Shown here one piece after another: positions 18,690 to 30,829 of a stretch of 64,000 nucleotides of DNA (its first letter is position 1; every line of letters begins with the position of its first letter). The stretch is from Dryas octopetala (lineage: Eukaryota; Streptophyta; Magnoliopsida; Rosales; Rosaceae). Both the position numbers and the translations under genes were made by a program. The notes under the pieces were generated by a model, which did not search any database, was not told the origin of the DNA, and was given only the letters and a program-made list of their open reading frames with translations. The DNA is taken from NCBI GenBank assembly GCA_963921425.1, contig OY992838.1:10726001-10790000 (forward strand), written 5' to 3'.

Positions 18690-19215
18690 TTTTTTTTTTA
18701 CTAAAAAAAATTACATTTATATATATTTTAATAATTTATAAAAATTATAAAACATATGTTTTGGGGTTTGGCAAGATTGGGGTTTCATTTTTTTATTACA
18801 TTTACAAATGTTTTATAAAAATTATAAAACATATATTTTGGGGTTTGGTAAGATTGAGGTTTCGTTTGAGGTTTGGTCTTTTATTACATTTATATATGTT
18901 TTATTGTTTTAATGTTTTATAATTTATATAAAACATATTTTTTTGGGTTTAGTCTTTTTATTACATTTACATATGTTTTAAATTTTTTAATGTTTTATAA
19001 TTTATATAAAACATATTTTTTGGGGTTTAGTCTTTTTATTACATTTACATATGTTTTAAATTTTTTAATGTTTTATAATTTATATAAAACATATTTTTTG
19101 GGGTTTGGCCATATTGGGGTTTCGTTTGGGGTTTGGTATTTTTATTACATTTACATATGTTTTAAATTTTTTAATGTTTTATAATTTATATAAAACATAT
19201 GTTTTGGGGTTTGAG
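18690..19215. repeat. AT-rich tandem repeats (about 85-100 bp units)
   Basis: Units made of 'ttttattacatttacatatg', a T-rich part, 'taatttatataaaacatatt' and 'tttggggttt' are repeated about five times with indels. Noncoding. Confidence 0.7.
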
Positions 19216-19720
19216 CAATTGGGTTTGTTTTGGGGTTTGAGACTTTGGGGTTTGGTTGGGCAAACTATTTTATGTAACTAGACTATATAGAGTATATAGA
19301 ATGGGAAAAATTTTCAAAAAGGACACGTACTTTGGGGTCAATCTTAGTTTAGGACACCAGTTTGAGTTTGTGTTAGTTTAGGACATATATTTTGGGTTTG
19401 TATCAGTTTGGGCTTTTCCGTCACCTCTGTCAAATCCTCCGTTAAAAACAGACCACGTGACTTGCACCTGACTTATTTTAAAGGGCAAAATTGTCACTCC
19501 CTAAACCCTAAGACAGATCCAACTGCAAGATTAACTTTAAACAAAAGGGAATTCAGTTTAATGATTTAGAATTCAATCTGGTCGCGCAAAAGTGTTCGCT
19601 GGTTAGGGTTTTGGACGCTTTCTTCTTCGATTAAAGGGGTAAAGGGGATTTTGGCTTTCTAATCACTGCGAAAGTGATATCCGCTGCAACAAAAAGTGAT
19701 ATTCTCTGTGGAGATTCGAA

Positions 19721-22700
19721 ATGGAGTTCCTGAGGACAGATGGAGATCCACCCGAATACAGTAAGTTGTCCCCTTAAATGACTGTTTGAAGATTCTCTTT
19801 GTGGGGTTTGATGGTGTATATTGGTGAATCGATAAAGAATTTTTTTTTGGCTGGGTCTGTGTGATGTTGTGTTGTGTATTGACTGTTTTTTTTCAATTGT
19901 GACCCATTTGTTTATTGGAATTGCTAGGCCATGCACGCCATATGTTCAAACATTTTTGACCTTTTCTGCTTCATTATTGTCTTTATGGGAGATGAGACCA
20001 GAGATGTTGAATAAATAATTGAAAGTAATGGGAATCCCACATGGTCTGCTATGGTGGGCGTAGAGTAAAATATTGATAGGTGTAGTATAAATGAGACTCC
20101 TGGTTTGGTATGGTGTAACATTTGAGTCATGTTGGGATTGCTACTGGATTAGAATAATGTAAAGGGGATTAGAAGAATGTCGTAGGGTTTACTAATTAGA
20201 ATAATGTATTTATTGTAGTTTAGACTCTGATTTTGTTTTACTTTAGGGTTTACTACTTAGAATAATGTCTTTATTTTTGCATGTTCTACATTAGTGCATG
20301 TGACTTTGAACACTGTTAATAAGCATGACATGGCTTTATTTCTGGCAGGTAATCCAGACCATTTCACTTTAGAATTTCACCATGGTGGTAGGCTAGTGAA
20401 CTTAAATGTTGATGGTAGTGAAAAGAGATATGTTGGTGGCATGATCACTTGGGGGGATTATGCCAACATTGACTATATGTCTTTACTGGAGATGGATGGT
20501 CTAGCTAAGTTATTAGGGTACAATGAAAACATTGTATATTATTACAAGGAACCAGGACATCCAGAAGACAGGGGGTGGGTAGCTGCTATAACTGATGCTT
20601 GTATATTGAGACTGTGTGGTTTTCAAATACCTCAGAGAGTGGCTGTGGTGTATTTCTGTCATCCAGGGAACCTAAATACTGGTGCACAACAGGTAGTGCA
20701 TGAACCAAAGCCAATACAATTGTCTGATGGCTCTGAACCAGAGGTTAATGCTGATGAGGGACCATGTGAGAATGAGGCATTTGGAGAGTTTGATGCAGAG
20801 CCATCAGTCAACCAACAAGGAGAGGTACATGTTGGAGGTTATGAAGATGAGAATGCCGAGGTGCTTGAGGAGGAAGGTGGTGAAGGAAGAAACTCTGCAA
20901 GTGAGGATGAAAACGATGAGGATGAAACATGAGGATGATTTTGATTATGTGGATAGTGACTATGAGCATAGTGAAGATGAAACAAATTGGGATGATGATG
21001 TGGATCCTGAGGTTCATAGTGATGATGATGGTGGGGGTTTTGGTGAGTTTGACTCTGAGGACATGGCTGATTCTGACAACATGGGAAGTGTACAAAGTTC
21101 ATCAGATGACTTTGAAGAAGATGATGTTCCAAGGAAGAGACCTAGGGTAAAGCCACCAAGGCTTACTGTTTTTAGAAAAGATGTGGATATGAAAGATCCT
21201 AAATTTACATTGGGTCAGTGTTTTGCATCTATGGAGGTATTCAAAGAAGCTATCAAGGAATACTCCATATTGAATGATAGAGAGCTGAGTTTTAAGAAGA
21301 ACCATGCAAAGTGGTGTAGAGTAGGGTGTGCACCAAACTGTCCTTAGCATATCCATGATGTCAAGGATAACAAGAGTGACAATGTGATTGTGAGACAGTT
21401 CCTTGATGAGCATACTTGCACAGGTCCTAGATATAACTGTCATATCAATGCAAAATGGTTGGCTAAAAGATATGGGGATGATTTTAGGACCAATCCTAAA
21501 TGGGATGTTGGGGCTTTCCAAGAGCAAATCTTGAAGCAATTCAATGTAAAGGTTACTAGGACAGTGTGCTACACAGCTAGAAGGCTTGCCTTCAAGAACA
21601 TTCAGGGACAGATTGAGGAGCAATTTGGCATGCTGTGGGATTATGCTGAGGAGTTACAAAGGACGAATGAAAACACAACTGTCAAGATTCAAAGTAACCT
21701 TCTTCCTGGGGATCAACCACAGTTCCAGAGAATGTATATATGCTTTGGTGCATGCAAGAGGGCCTTCATTGATGGATGTAGACCTGTGATAGGTATGGAT
21801 GGGTGCTTCCTTAAGGGACCTCACAAGGGGCAGCTTTTGGCTGCCATAGGGGTGGATGCTAACAATGGAATGGTTCCATTGGCATATGCAGTTGTGGAAA
21901 TCGAAAAACAGAGACAGTTAGGGGTGGTTTATGCAGCACTTGATTATGGATTTGAACTTGGAGAATTCACACCATTATGTGATACTGAGTGACAAACAAA
22001 AGGGTTTAATTGATGCAGTGAAGGACTTGCTTCCCAATGCAGAACACAGGCATTGTGTCAAGCATTTGGGGGAGAACTTCAGAAAGAAGTTTCCGAGCCT
22101 CTTATTGAAAGAGATTTTTCAGAGTGCAGCAAAGTCAACTTATGAGGCAAAGTGGAGGTCAGAGATGAACAAGATGAAGGAAATAGATGGTGAGGCATAC
22201 AAGTGGTTTGATGATAAGCCTCCACACAATTGGAGCAAGGCATTCTTCAAAACAGAAGCAAAGTGTGATTTGATTCTAAACAACCTATGCGAGTCATTCA
22301 ATGCAGCAATCTTAAAAGCAAGGGACCAGCCAATACTTACCTTGCTTGAGAGGCTGAGAATGTATGTAATGTTGCTTTTTGCAAGAAGAAGAGAGCAAGC
22401 TCAGAAGTGGAAATATCAACTAGGGCCAAGGATTAGAGGCATAATTGACAAACGAAAGAAGGACTGTTGTATGTGTAGGGCTTTTTGGTGTGGTGGAAAA
22501 AAATATCAAGTAATCACAGATGAGCATCAGTATGCAGTTGATTTGGATCTCAAAACATGCTCTTGCAGGCAGTGGGATGTAAGTGGTATACCTTGTTGCC
22601 ATGCAATATCATCTATTTGGAAGCATGGCAGGGATCTTACAATTGAAGAATTCACATATGAAAAGTATCATGTTACTGCTTACCAGGCAACATATGCACC

Positions 22701-23382
22701 AATGATTAACCCTATGCCTGGGAAAGACCAGTGGATTAGAACAGGAAAGCCACCACTCAAGCCTCCATGCTATAAGAAGCAAGCAGGAAGACCCAAGAAA
22801 GTAAGGGCCAGAGATTCAAATGAACCAAAGAAGCCACCAAATACAACAAAATTGATAAGGTTTGATGTCACCATTACCTGCAAGAAATGTGGTAAGGAGG
22901 GTCACAATTCAAGGACCTGTGGGAGAGAAAATGATGTACAAAAGAAGGTACCAAACTGACTGTGTGTGCTTAACTGACATATTCATTGACTAGATTTGAA
23001 AATAACTGATGACTCTTTTTGGTGTGTGCTTTGCTTTCTGTATGCAGGGAAAGAGGAAGGTTGAAGGTGATGGACAAGAGCAAGGCCAGGACCAAGACCA
23101 GCAAGCCAAGAAGGTGATCTAAGTCAAGAGCCTTGTTATTTTGTTCTCTTTTTAATTGCAGTCAGAACACATTATTTATGGACTTGAGTTTGCTTGCAGG
23201 TAAGAAAGAAACCCCAAATTCGAAGACTAAGGTCTAGGCATGCAATGCAGCGATCAAAAAAGGCTTCACTAAGACCACCATCTGCAGGTTCATCCAACTC
23301 CCAAACCAGAGAAGTGTCATCTCAACCATCATCCTCTGTGAGACCACAATCCCAACCAACATTCATTTTGCCACAAAGTTAA
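19721..23382 (+). pseudogene. MULE1 mudrA-like transposase, disabled
   Basis: Exons by splice and frame: 19721-19760, 20349-22947, 23048-23113 and 23200-23382. The protein has an N-terminal domain (PDHFTLEFHHGG), an acidic linker, a MuDR DNA-binding region, a MULE DDE-type domain (GMDGCFLKGPHKG; ILSDKQKGL; CESFN), a SWIM zinc finger (CSCRQWDVSGIPCCH) and a CCHC knuckle (CKKCGKEGHNSRTC). The short later exons encode a basic, Q/S-rich tail. Lesions are a 1-bp frameshift near 20930 in the acidic linker, TAG at 21345-21347 where Trp is expected (CP*HIHD), and a 1-bp insertion near 21905 followed by a second Trp-to-TAG near 21926 between DDE motifs. Both stops fit TGG-to-TAG change, as expected from cytosine deamination of a silenced copy. 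Confidence 0.9.
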
Positions 23383-24193
23383 TCACAACCTTGTCCTTTA
23401 AATGTGACTGCCTCTGTGCTCCCCAAAAAAAGGTTCAAATCACCTGTCAAGAAGAAATCATTAAGGTCGAGGATCCCATGAAGACAATACTGATATGTTG
23501 TATTCTGAAATTTCTGAAATGTAGTTTGAAGTTAGGATGATCACAAGGTTTTTTTTGTGCAGGTTTTAGGAATATGACCACAAGGTTTTTTTGAGTTGTA
23601 CTTCTGCTTTTGGGTTAAACATTTTAGTTTTGGGTTGGAATTCTGTTTGTGTGAAGTTGGTTAAACATCTTACTTTTGGTTAAACATTTTACATTGTCAT
23701 GATTAGCTATATATTGTACTTAATGGGATCACAATGTATGGAACCATTTTTGGCTTCAAGTAGTTTGGAATGCTTTCCTTTGAATGCATATATAACAGGT
23801 CTAATTTGATTTTTGTCCATATGACTTGTCTTGGATTGAAAATAGAAGGCTCATTTGCATTTCGAATGAAATCAACTTATTTTTGGTGTTGCAAAATAAA
23901 TGGTCAATTCTTCCCTTTAAGAGGTTTATGTGTTTATCTTCAATCCAATTTGATACAATCCAACAAAAAAAAGGTACCAAGACCAGCAAATTGCCAAAAT
24001 ATCCTTTCATTTAAACTTAAACATTGCCATTACAATATAAGGCAATCTGAAATGTCTGGCCATACACAACACAAAAGAAGATAGCCTTAATCTAAGCTAT
24101 CAACCCAAAACGGATAGCCTTGATCTATTCTATTCAACCCCAGAATATTAACAACCCGAAAATACAAAAACCCGAAAATACTCCATTCAACAT

Positions 24194-24613
24194 TTATGGT
24201 CCATTGCTTTTGTCATTCATCCAGGAAAACACAAAAAACAACCAAGACAATATCAAACAAAACCAGAGCTTCTTCACCCTTGCTTGACCTCGATCAACCT
24301 GTGTCTCCAGCAAACTTTGTTTCCTTAGCAATCCAGGTATCACTTGCCTTGACCTTGCACACATGGGAGGATCAACCCATCTGAAAAAATCACATCCTCC
24401 CCTGGGTTTCTGCAAATAAAAACATAAATTACTTACCTAAACAACCCATATTAATCTACATGTGTAACGAAAATCAAACAAACACAGAGCTTTTATACAC
24501 CCTACCCTGGAACAGCCATCGAACCTTCTACCAGGGTTTGCATCAGTCCAAGCCGTGACCCTTGCAGCTGGAAAACCACAATAGCAGTACCTCCGACCCA
24601 CCGGTTCCATCAT
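24194..24613 (-). CDS. small zf-GRF membrane protein carried by MULE1
   Basis: Two exons on minus (24613-24506 and 24409-24194) with a phase-0 intron give 107 residues. The zinc finger reads CYCGFPAARVTAWTDANPGR, a third cysteine in DGCSR, then GGCDFFRWVDPPMC, matching the GRF-type pattern (CxCG..NPGRRF..C..GCxFFxW). After the conserved SR..IPGLLRK comes a charged helix (about 70-88) and a hydrophobic segment KLWFCLILSWLFFVFSW. GRF fingers in known proteins bind single-stranded nucleic acid. The frame is open although the transposase beside it is dead. Convergent with the transposase inside the TIRs. Small plant proteins of this type are, as far as I recall, annotated only as 'At4g04775-like'. 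Confidence 0.8.
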
Positions 24614-25006
24614 CGCAAGTATGTTATTCAAAACCCAAAACCTCTATTTTATTCTCAAATGAGCAGAATTTTGTGTTTTTATCGAGACTTAAGGTCAGAT
24701 TTTAGGGGGAAATCCCAGAAAATTGGAGGGATTCAATGTTCTGTGGCGGGAAGACGAACGGGGTAGATGCTTGCAGTTGGATCTGTCTTAAAAGCAAGGG
24801 AGTGACAATTTTGCCCTTTAAAATAAGTCAGGTGCAAGTCACGTGGTCTGTTTTTAACGGAAGATTTGACAGAGGTGACGGAAAAGCTCAAACTGATACA
24901 AACCCAAAATATATGTCCTAAACTAACACAAACCCAAACTGGTGTCCTAAACTAAGATTGACCCCAAAGTACGTGTCTTTTTTGAAAATTTTTCCCTATA
25001 TAGAAT

Positions 25007-25351
25007 ATATAAAATTTTAAACTTTATGGTTTATGGTTTAGAGAATGAGAGATGAGTTGCAACCAAACCCTATACCATAAGTTTTAAATTCTTATACCAT
25101 AAACCCTAATATCCTATAGGACCTATACTATATCCTAAACTTTATACCATAAATTTTAAATCCTATACCTTATTACCTTATATGGCATATACCCTATACA
25201 CTTATATAGTATATAAGTATATATTATACCCTAGAATTATAAACAATTAAAAATTTTAGTATATAGAGTATAATTAAATTATAAATAATACACTAATTTT
25301 TTTTATATATAATATAAAGAATATACTAATTTTATTATATAGGGTAATGGG
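25007..25351. other. AT-rich spacer
   Basis: Low-complexity sequence made of 'tatagtatataa' and 'ttataccataaaccct' type repeats. No gene was recognised. This AT-rich background recurs in pieces at 27431-28058, 29723-29860 and 30724-30830, split by later insertions. Confidence 0.6.
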
Positions 25352-25781
25352 TAGGGCTGCTCATTGGTTAAGTATTTACCAAACCGACCGACTACCGATC
25401 GAAATTTTTTGGTTTGGTAAATCGATTTTAACAAGTCGAAAATCGAAAATCTGAAACAAAAAAATTACCGAAAAAGTTGGTTTGGTTTTGGTAAAAATCG
25501 AAAAAAGTTGGTAAACCGACCGATTACCGAAAATTATGACCGAAAGCAACTGAATCAATTATTACCGAAAAAACCGAAATATATAGCGAAAAATCCGAAA
25601 CAATTACCGAAATTTAGTTATATATATTTATATGTAATATTATTACATTAATAATTTAATATTGTTATTATATGATTATATATATTTATATGTATTATTA
25701 TTACATTAATATGCTTAGTATATAGTTTATAGTTTATATTTTATATAGTATATAGTTTATAATACCATATAGTTTATATAA

Positions 25782-27430
25782 ATACTAGCCTCTCTGCATG
25801 CGCTAGTGCGCTTGCGAATTCAAATTGGTTTTTTTTATTACACATACTTTAATTTTTGGACATACATTTCATTTATTATTGTGCACATTTAATGTTTCTT
25901 TGTTTCTAGTGTGAGACTCTTTAATTCTTTTTAAGATTAACCTTAAACTTTTTCTCGTACATCGTTAATTTGTTACAGCAATTGTTGTTATGAGTCTAGT
26001 ATCGGGTTCATCTCAGGTAATACACGCAAGAGGCTTTTCCCTTTTGACCAAATTTTCTTCATACTTTGTATTAAATTATCGTATTTTCATTCAAATATAT
26101 AGATTCAAAACCAATATATCATTGTTACCTTAGACCTACAACATCAAAATCAGGTATAGTTATTAGTTAACATTCCAAAATTGACAAAATCTGTAAACTG
26201 AAATTCAAACATACTGCATCTAAATCAAAGTAAAAGTGAATTCATGTCTACAACCTGATGTTCTCTCCTAATACAATCGCCAAAGCCAAATATAAACTTG
26301 ATTAAGAAAAATAGAGTAAAACATCAAATATAGATTTGCAGTGGAAACACACCTGCCTTTGGTCACATGAACACAATTTTTCTATGCAACAAACACAATT
26401 CAATAGACACACAATTTGATAATCGGAAACAAAGAAGTTCATATAATGGAAAGAAAACAAAAAGTGAAGAAATATGGGTTTAAAACATTTGCAAGGAAGA
26501 GGAAGAATCATGACGTTGCTAAACTGCTTTGAACGTGGTGTTAAGAATGGATTAAGATGAACAAAAACAAACCAAAGCTATAACCAAGAAAAAAAAACAT
26601 ACCTTAGCTCAAAAAAAAAAAAAAGGATCTTCAAATTCAAGAAAGTGTAGGAACCTGAAATTAAAACAAAAATCCAATTAAACACAAAAAAAAAAATCAC
26701 AATGAAAAAATTTGCAGGAAAAAAAAAACCCCTGAAATTGCCCAAATAAAACAAAGTGAACATCCAATTCACAAAAACTCAAAAGAAAAAAAGTAAGAAC
26801 TCGTAACACCAATGCTCAAGCCTCAAATGGAGGTGTTCTCTTAGTCTTCTACAAAGTCCTGTAGCAGAATAGAAAAAAGAAACATAAAAAAGAAATTTAA
26901 TCAGCATATATTTATAGGAGTGGTAATCAGAGATGTAGAAAGCAATTAAACTGAAAAATAAGATGGTTACAAAAGTGAAATGCAGAGATAGAGAAAAGAG
27001 GCAAACTGATGCTCGACACAACTGAACTTCGCACTTTGATGCTTTTGGTGGTTCTGCAAAGTCACTGCTACTGATACTGCATTCTTTTACCTTTTTGCAC
27101 TGGGAGTCTTCTTTTTGGAAATAATATGTATTTTCTGTTTGTGTAATCTCAAACAATGGAAATTTATGGGTAACTACAATTCTGTGTAGTGGTAGCTTAG
27201 GAGGAGTAAAAGACAGTTGAAAAGACGCTCTTTCTAAGTTGGACTCCTTTCATTGATTTATCCCACGTTCGTTTTCTTTTTCCTCTTTATTTGTTATTTA
27301 TTTTGGGTTTCTTATACTTTTTTACCCTCAATATACTAAATTGTTGTATTTAACTATTTTAGTTGATAAAGGGTATCTTTGGAATTCCGAAAAATTTCAC
27401 CTAGTGGAGGTGTTTGCTTTATATATATAG
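25782..27430. mobile_element. Helitron-like candidate (non-autonomous)
   Basis: It begins near 'atactagcctctctgcatgc' with a short palindrome gcgctagtgcgc (25801-25812). It ends with hairpin cacct-agtgg-aggtg (27398-27412) followed by 'tttgctttatatatatag'. The insert interrupts otherwise continuous AT-rich repeat DNA. No TIRs or target duplication are visible, as expected for Helitron-type elements. No Rep/helicase is encoded. The terminal TAG is not the canonical CTRR, so assignment is tentative. Confidence 0.4.
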
Positions 27431-28067
27431 ATATAGTTTATAACTTTACTAACTTTATATAATATATAATTTATAACTCTATATAGTATATAGTACAAAG
27501 TATAAACTACTTATATAATAATGTTCTAATATATAATTTTAGTTATACTTATACCCTATATAATAAAATTACTAATTAGTATATAGTTTTAGACTTTTAG
27601 TTATAACTTATAGTTTTAGATATTTTACCTTATATATTATATATTCTCTATAGTCTATACAGACTATACACTTTATCTTATATCCTAAACTGAAAACTTA
27701 AAAGTTAAATACACTAAACTCTATTAATATCCTATACACTATAATTAAAAGTTAAAAGTTAAAACTTAAAACCCAATTAAGCATACAATTTTAATTTCTA
27801 AACACTAAACTCTATACACTAAGTCTATTATTATTTATTAATTACTCTATAATCTTATATATACCTAACATTGTTTATGTATATAATATATAGTTATATA
27901 TAAAGTAATAAACTATTTAGTACTTAGTAGTTAGTATAATTTGATAGTATATAGTTTAGAATACTATAAGACTAAAGTTTATATAATTAATAGTATATAA
28001 TATAGTATATAGTTTATAATACTGTAAGACTATAATTTATATATTTGATAGTATATAGTTTATATAA

Positions 28068-29713
28068 GGGTAAATTACAATTTAATACCTCAACTTTACC
28101 TCGGATTTTTAGTTAGTATTTCAAGTTCAAAAAGTTGCAATTTCATGCCTCAACTTTCATTTTGTTTCAAGTTAATACCTCTATTAGTCTTGTCATCAAA
28201 AAGGCCGTTATCTGATGACGTGGCACACACTAAAATGTAGGGGTGGGCATTTTAACCGCGGACCGCCAAAACCGGCCGAACCGCACCGCCAAAAAACCGC
28301 GTTGACCAAAAAAAGTCAACACCGCCAAAAAAACCGAACCGCACCGCTTCTCTCCGGTTTCGATTCCGGTTCTACACTTTATTTAACCGCACCGCATACT
28401 TGCAAAAAATATTTTTTTTTTTATATTTTTATACACATATACACCATTTTATATATTTTTTTATATATATTTATACCATATTTATATACTTTTTATACAT
28501 TTTTTGTACACATTTTTATACACTTTAGACCTTAAACCCTAAACCTTAATAAAATATTAAAATTAATATTAACCTAACTATATTTTAGGGTTTAGACCCT
28601 AAAATATATTTTATATAACCCTATGATCTATTTTCTAGATATATAATGTGTGAGTCTTTTTGGTTAAGTTCATTAAATTAACTTGTAAATTTGTTTTTTT
28701 GTTGCCAAAACTTGTTAATTAGGATGAGTTTGCATCATTAAATAATTGGGCTTAGGTTTAAAAAAACAAGTGTGAGGCCCAAAAGTGTCAATCTGAATAA
28801 TAGCCCATTAGGCCCAGAACCGCGGTGGAGAACCGCACAGCACCGCATCTTGAATGATTTAGTTTGGTTTGGTTTGGTTTTTTTTATTTCTTTCACGGTT
28901 TTAAGCACCGAATCGCGCCGTTTATTAATGTCTGGCGCGGTGCACGGTTCCGGGGGAAAAGTGAGTCGAACCGCACCGCGCCCACCCCTACTAAAATGCT
29001 TTACTTCAATTTAGTACCTCAACTTTACCATATTTTTCAAGTTCATACCTCTAGTTAAAAAACTTGCAAATAAATAAATTTTTTCCAGTTTTTATCTCAA
29101 CTTCACCTAAACTTTTGACCCATCAAATCTTCACCAAAATCAACAATTTTATACTCATTTTGAAGCTATGAATCTCCTCTTCATAACCATATAGAAATAA
29201 TTCAAAAAGGAGCTATGAAACGCGAAAGAAGTAGTCACAAATTAGGCTACCCGAAATTGTCAATTTGTTTGGAAAATTTGGCACTTTCGGGTAGCCTACT
29301 TTATGACCAATTATCTTGGGTTTTATAACTTCTTTTTTCATGATTTTTATATGGTTGTAAAGAGGAGATTCATAGCTTCAAAATGAATATAAGATTGATA
29401 ATTTTGGTAGAGATTTGATGGGTAAAAAACTGGGGTAAAGTTGAGATAAAAACTAGAAAATATTTATTTATTTGCAAGTTTTTGAACTTGAGGTATGAAC
29501 TTGAAAAATATGATAAAGTTGAGGTACTAAATTGAAATAAAGTCTTTTAGTGATGTACCACGTCATCAGATAACGGCCTTTTTGACAGCAAGACTAACAG
29601 AGGTATTAACTTGAAACAAAATGAAAGTTGAGGCATGAAATTGCAACTTTTTGAACTTGAGGTACTAACTTGAAATCCGAGGTAAAGTTGAGATATTAAA
29701 TTGTAATTTACCC
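28068..29713. mobile_element. Mutator-type long-TIR MITE, interrupted by a hAT-like element
   Basis: 'gggtaaattacaatttaata' at 28068 pairs with its complement ending at 29713. Pairing continues inward for several hundred bp ('ggccgttatctgatgacgtg' with 'cacgtcatcagataacggcc', and 'gctatgaatctcctctt' with its complement). A perfect 9-bp target duplication TTTATATAA flanks it (28059-28067 and 29714-29722). Without the nested insert it is about 885 bp and noncoding. Confidence 0.85.
28238..28990. mobile_element. hAT-like non-autonomous element with 8-bp target duplication
   Basis: The termini taggggtgggc and gcccaccccta are exact inverted repeats. They are flanked by an identical 8-bp duplication CTAAAATG (28230-28237 and 28991-28998). 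Subterminal GCGGTNCGGTT repeats are typical of plant hAT MITEs. It is inserted in the left arm of the 28068-29713 element. Its right 210 bp match the start of the element at 17422. Confidence 0.9.
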
Positions 29714-29870
29714 TTTATATAATTTATAGTATATAGTTTATAATACTATAAGACTATAGTTTATATATTTGATAGTATATATATAGTTTATATAATTTAT
29801 AGTATATAGTTTATAATACTATAAAACTATAGTTTATATATTTGATAGTATATACTACATAGTTTATAAT

Positions 29871-30269
29871 ATGCTCCTTCTATTGAGGTATACCTCAACT
29901 TATTTATGTTGAGGTATGACCTTGTTGGGACCCACACGAGTCGTTTGTGTCGATCCGAACTGTTCGCAAAGATCATCTTCATTGATAGATCATCCTTGTA
30001 AAAAATTAGCCAAATCGGAAATCATTTGTCTATCTAACTTTGATAAAACAAATGGACGGTTTCATCGAAAATATTTGGTTCGTCCATTTATTTGATCAAA
30101 CTTAGATAGGCAAATGATTTTCGATTTGGCTAATTTTTTGCAAGGATGATCTATCTATAGAGATGTAAAAAATAAACGGTTTGGATCGACACATAACGAC
30201 TCGTGTGGGCCCCAACAGGGTATACCTCAACATAAATAAGTTGAGGTATACCTTAATAGAAGGATCCTG
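29871..30269. mobile_element. Mutator-type fold-back MITE, copy 1
   Basis: Almost entirely palindromic. 'gctccttctattgaggtata' at the left pairs with 'tataccttaatagaaggatc' at the right. Flanks share TAGTTTATAAT (11 bp), but that string is also part of the local background repeat, so the target duplication is plausible rather than proven. Noncoding. Confidence 0.7.
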
Positions 30270-30323
30270 TAGTTTATAATACTATAATTTATATATCTAA
30301 CATATATAACATATAACAGATAG

Positions 30324-30723
30324 CAGGCTCCTTCTATTGAGGTATACCTCAACTTAATTATGTTGAGGTATGACCTTGTTGGGGCCTACACGAGTCGTTT
30401 GTGTCGATCCGAACCGTTCGCAAGGATCATCTTCATTGATAGATCATCCTTGCAAAAAATTAACCAAATTGGAAATCATTTGCCTATCTAACTTTGATCA
30501 AACAAATGAACGGTTTTATCGAAAATATTTTGTTCGTCCATTTATTTGATCAAAGTTAGATAGGCAAATGATTTCCGATTTAGCTAATTTTTTGCAAGGA
30601 TGATCTATCAATGGAGATGTAAAAATTGAATGGTTCGGATCGACACAAAACAACTCGTGTAGGCCTCAATAGGGTATACCTCAACATAAATAAGTTAATG
30701 TATACCTGAATAGAAGGAGCCTG
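30324..30723. mobile_element. Mutator-type fold-back MITE, copy 2
   Basis: Same family as copy 1, with termini caggctccttctatt and aatagaaggagcctg. Flanking 10-mers TAACAGATAG and TAACATATAG differ at one base. The copies are separated by only about 55 bp and have diverged by substitutions, so they look like independent insertions of related elements. Confidence 0.75.
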
Positions 30724-30829
30724 TAACATATAGTATTATAGTCTTATATTAGGGTTTAGTATTATGGTATTATAGTCTTATCCTATAGTTTATATTAGGG
30801 TTTAGGATATTTTTAATTATTTATTTATA

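Larger units (their letters stand above)
17422..19292 (+). mobile_element. hAT-like element, left terminus and interior
   Basis: 'taggggtgggcgcggtgcgg' at 17422 is the same terminus as the complete hAT-like element at 28238-28990. The first 250 bp or so match the right end of that element in reverse complement, including CGGTGCGGTT subterminal motifs. A matching right end (gcccaccccta) was not found before MULE1, so the element is truncated or disrupted. The interior has a minisatellite, GA/CT-rich blocks near 18100-18570 and AT-rich tandem repeats. No transposase is seen. Confidence 0.6.
19303..24996 (+). mobile_element. MULE1, autonomous-type Mutator-like element, decayed
   Basis: Imperfect TIRs of about 227 bp start 'gggaaaaattttcaaaaa' at 19303 and its complement ends at 24996, with a handful of mismatches. 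A perfect 10-bp target duplication TATATAGAAT flanks it (19293-19302 and 24997-25006). Inside are a transposase on + (broken) and a convergent zf-GRF gene on minus (open). The 5694-bp length, long TIRs and a 9-11 bp duplication are diagnostic of the Mutator superfamily. Confidence 0.95.

Noticed and set aside
20808-21132. Antisense His/Pro-rich frames inside MULE1
   Set aside because: Shadows of the acidic GAT-rich linker of the transposase on the other strand.
17422-28990. One large hAT element from 17422 to 28990
   Set aside because: Both termini match in sequence, but 28990 has its own perfect partner and target duplication at 28230-28238, so the two are separate insertions.
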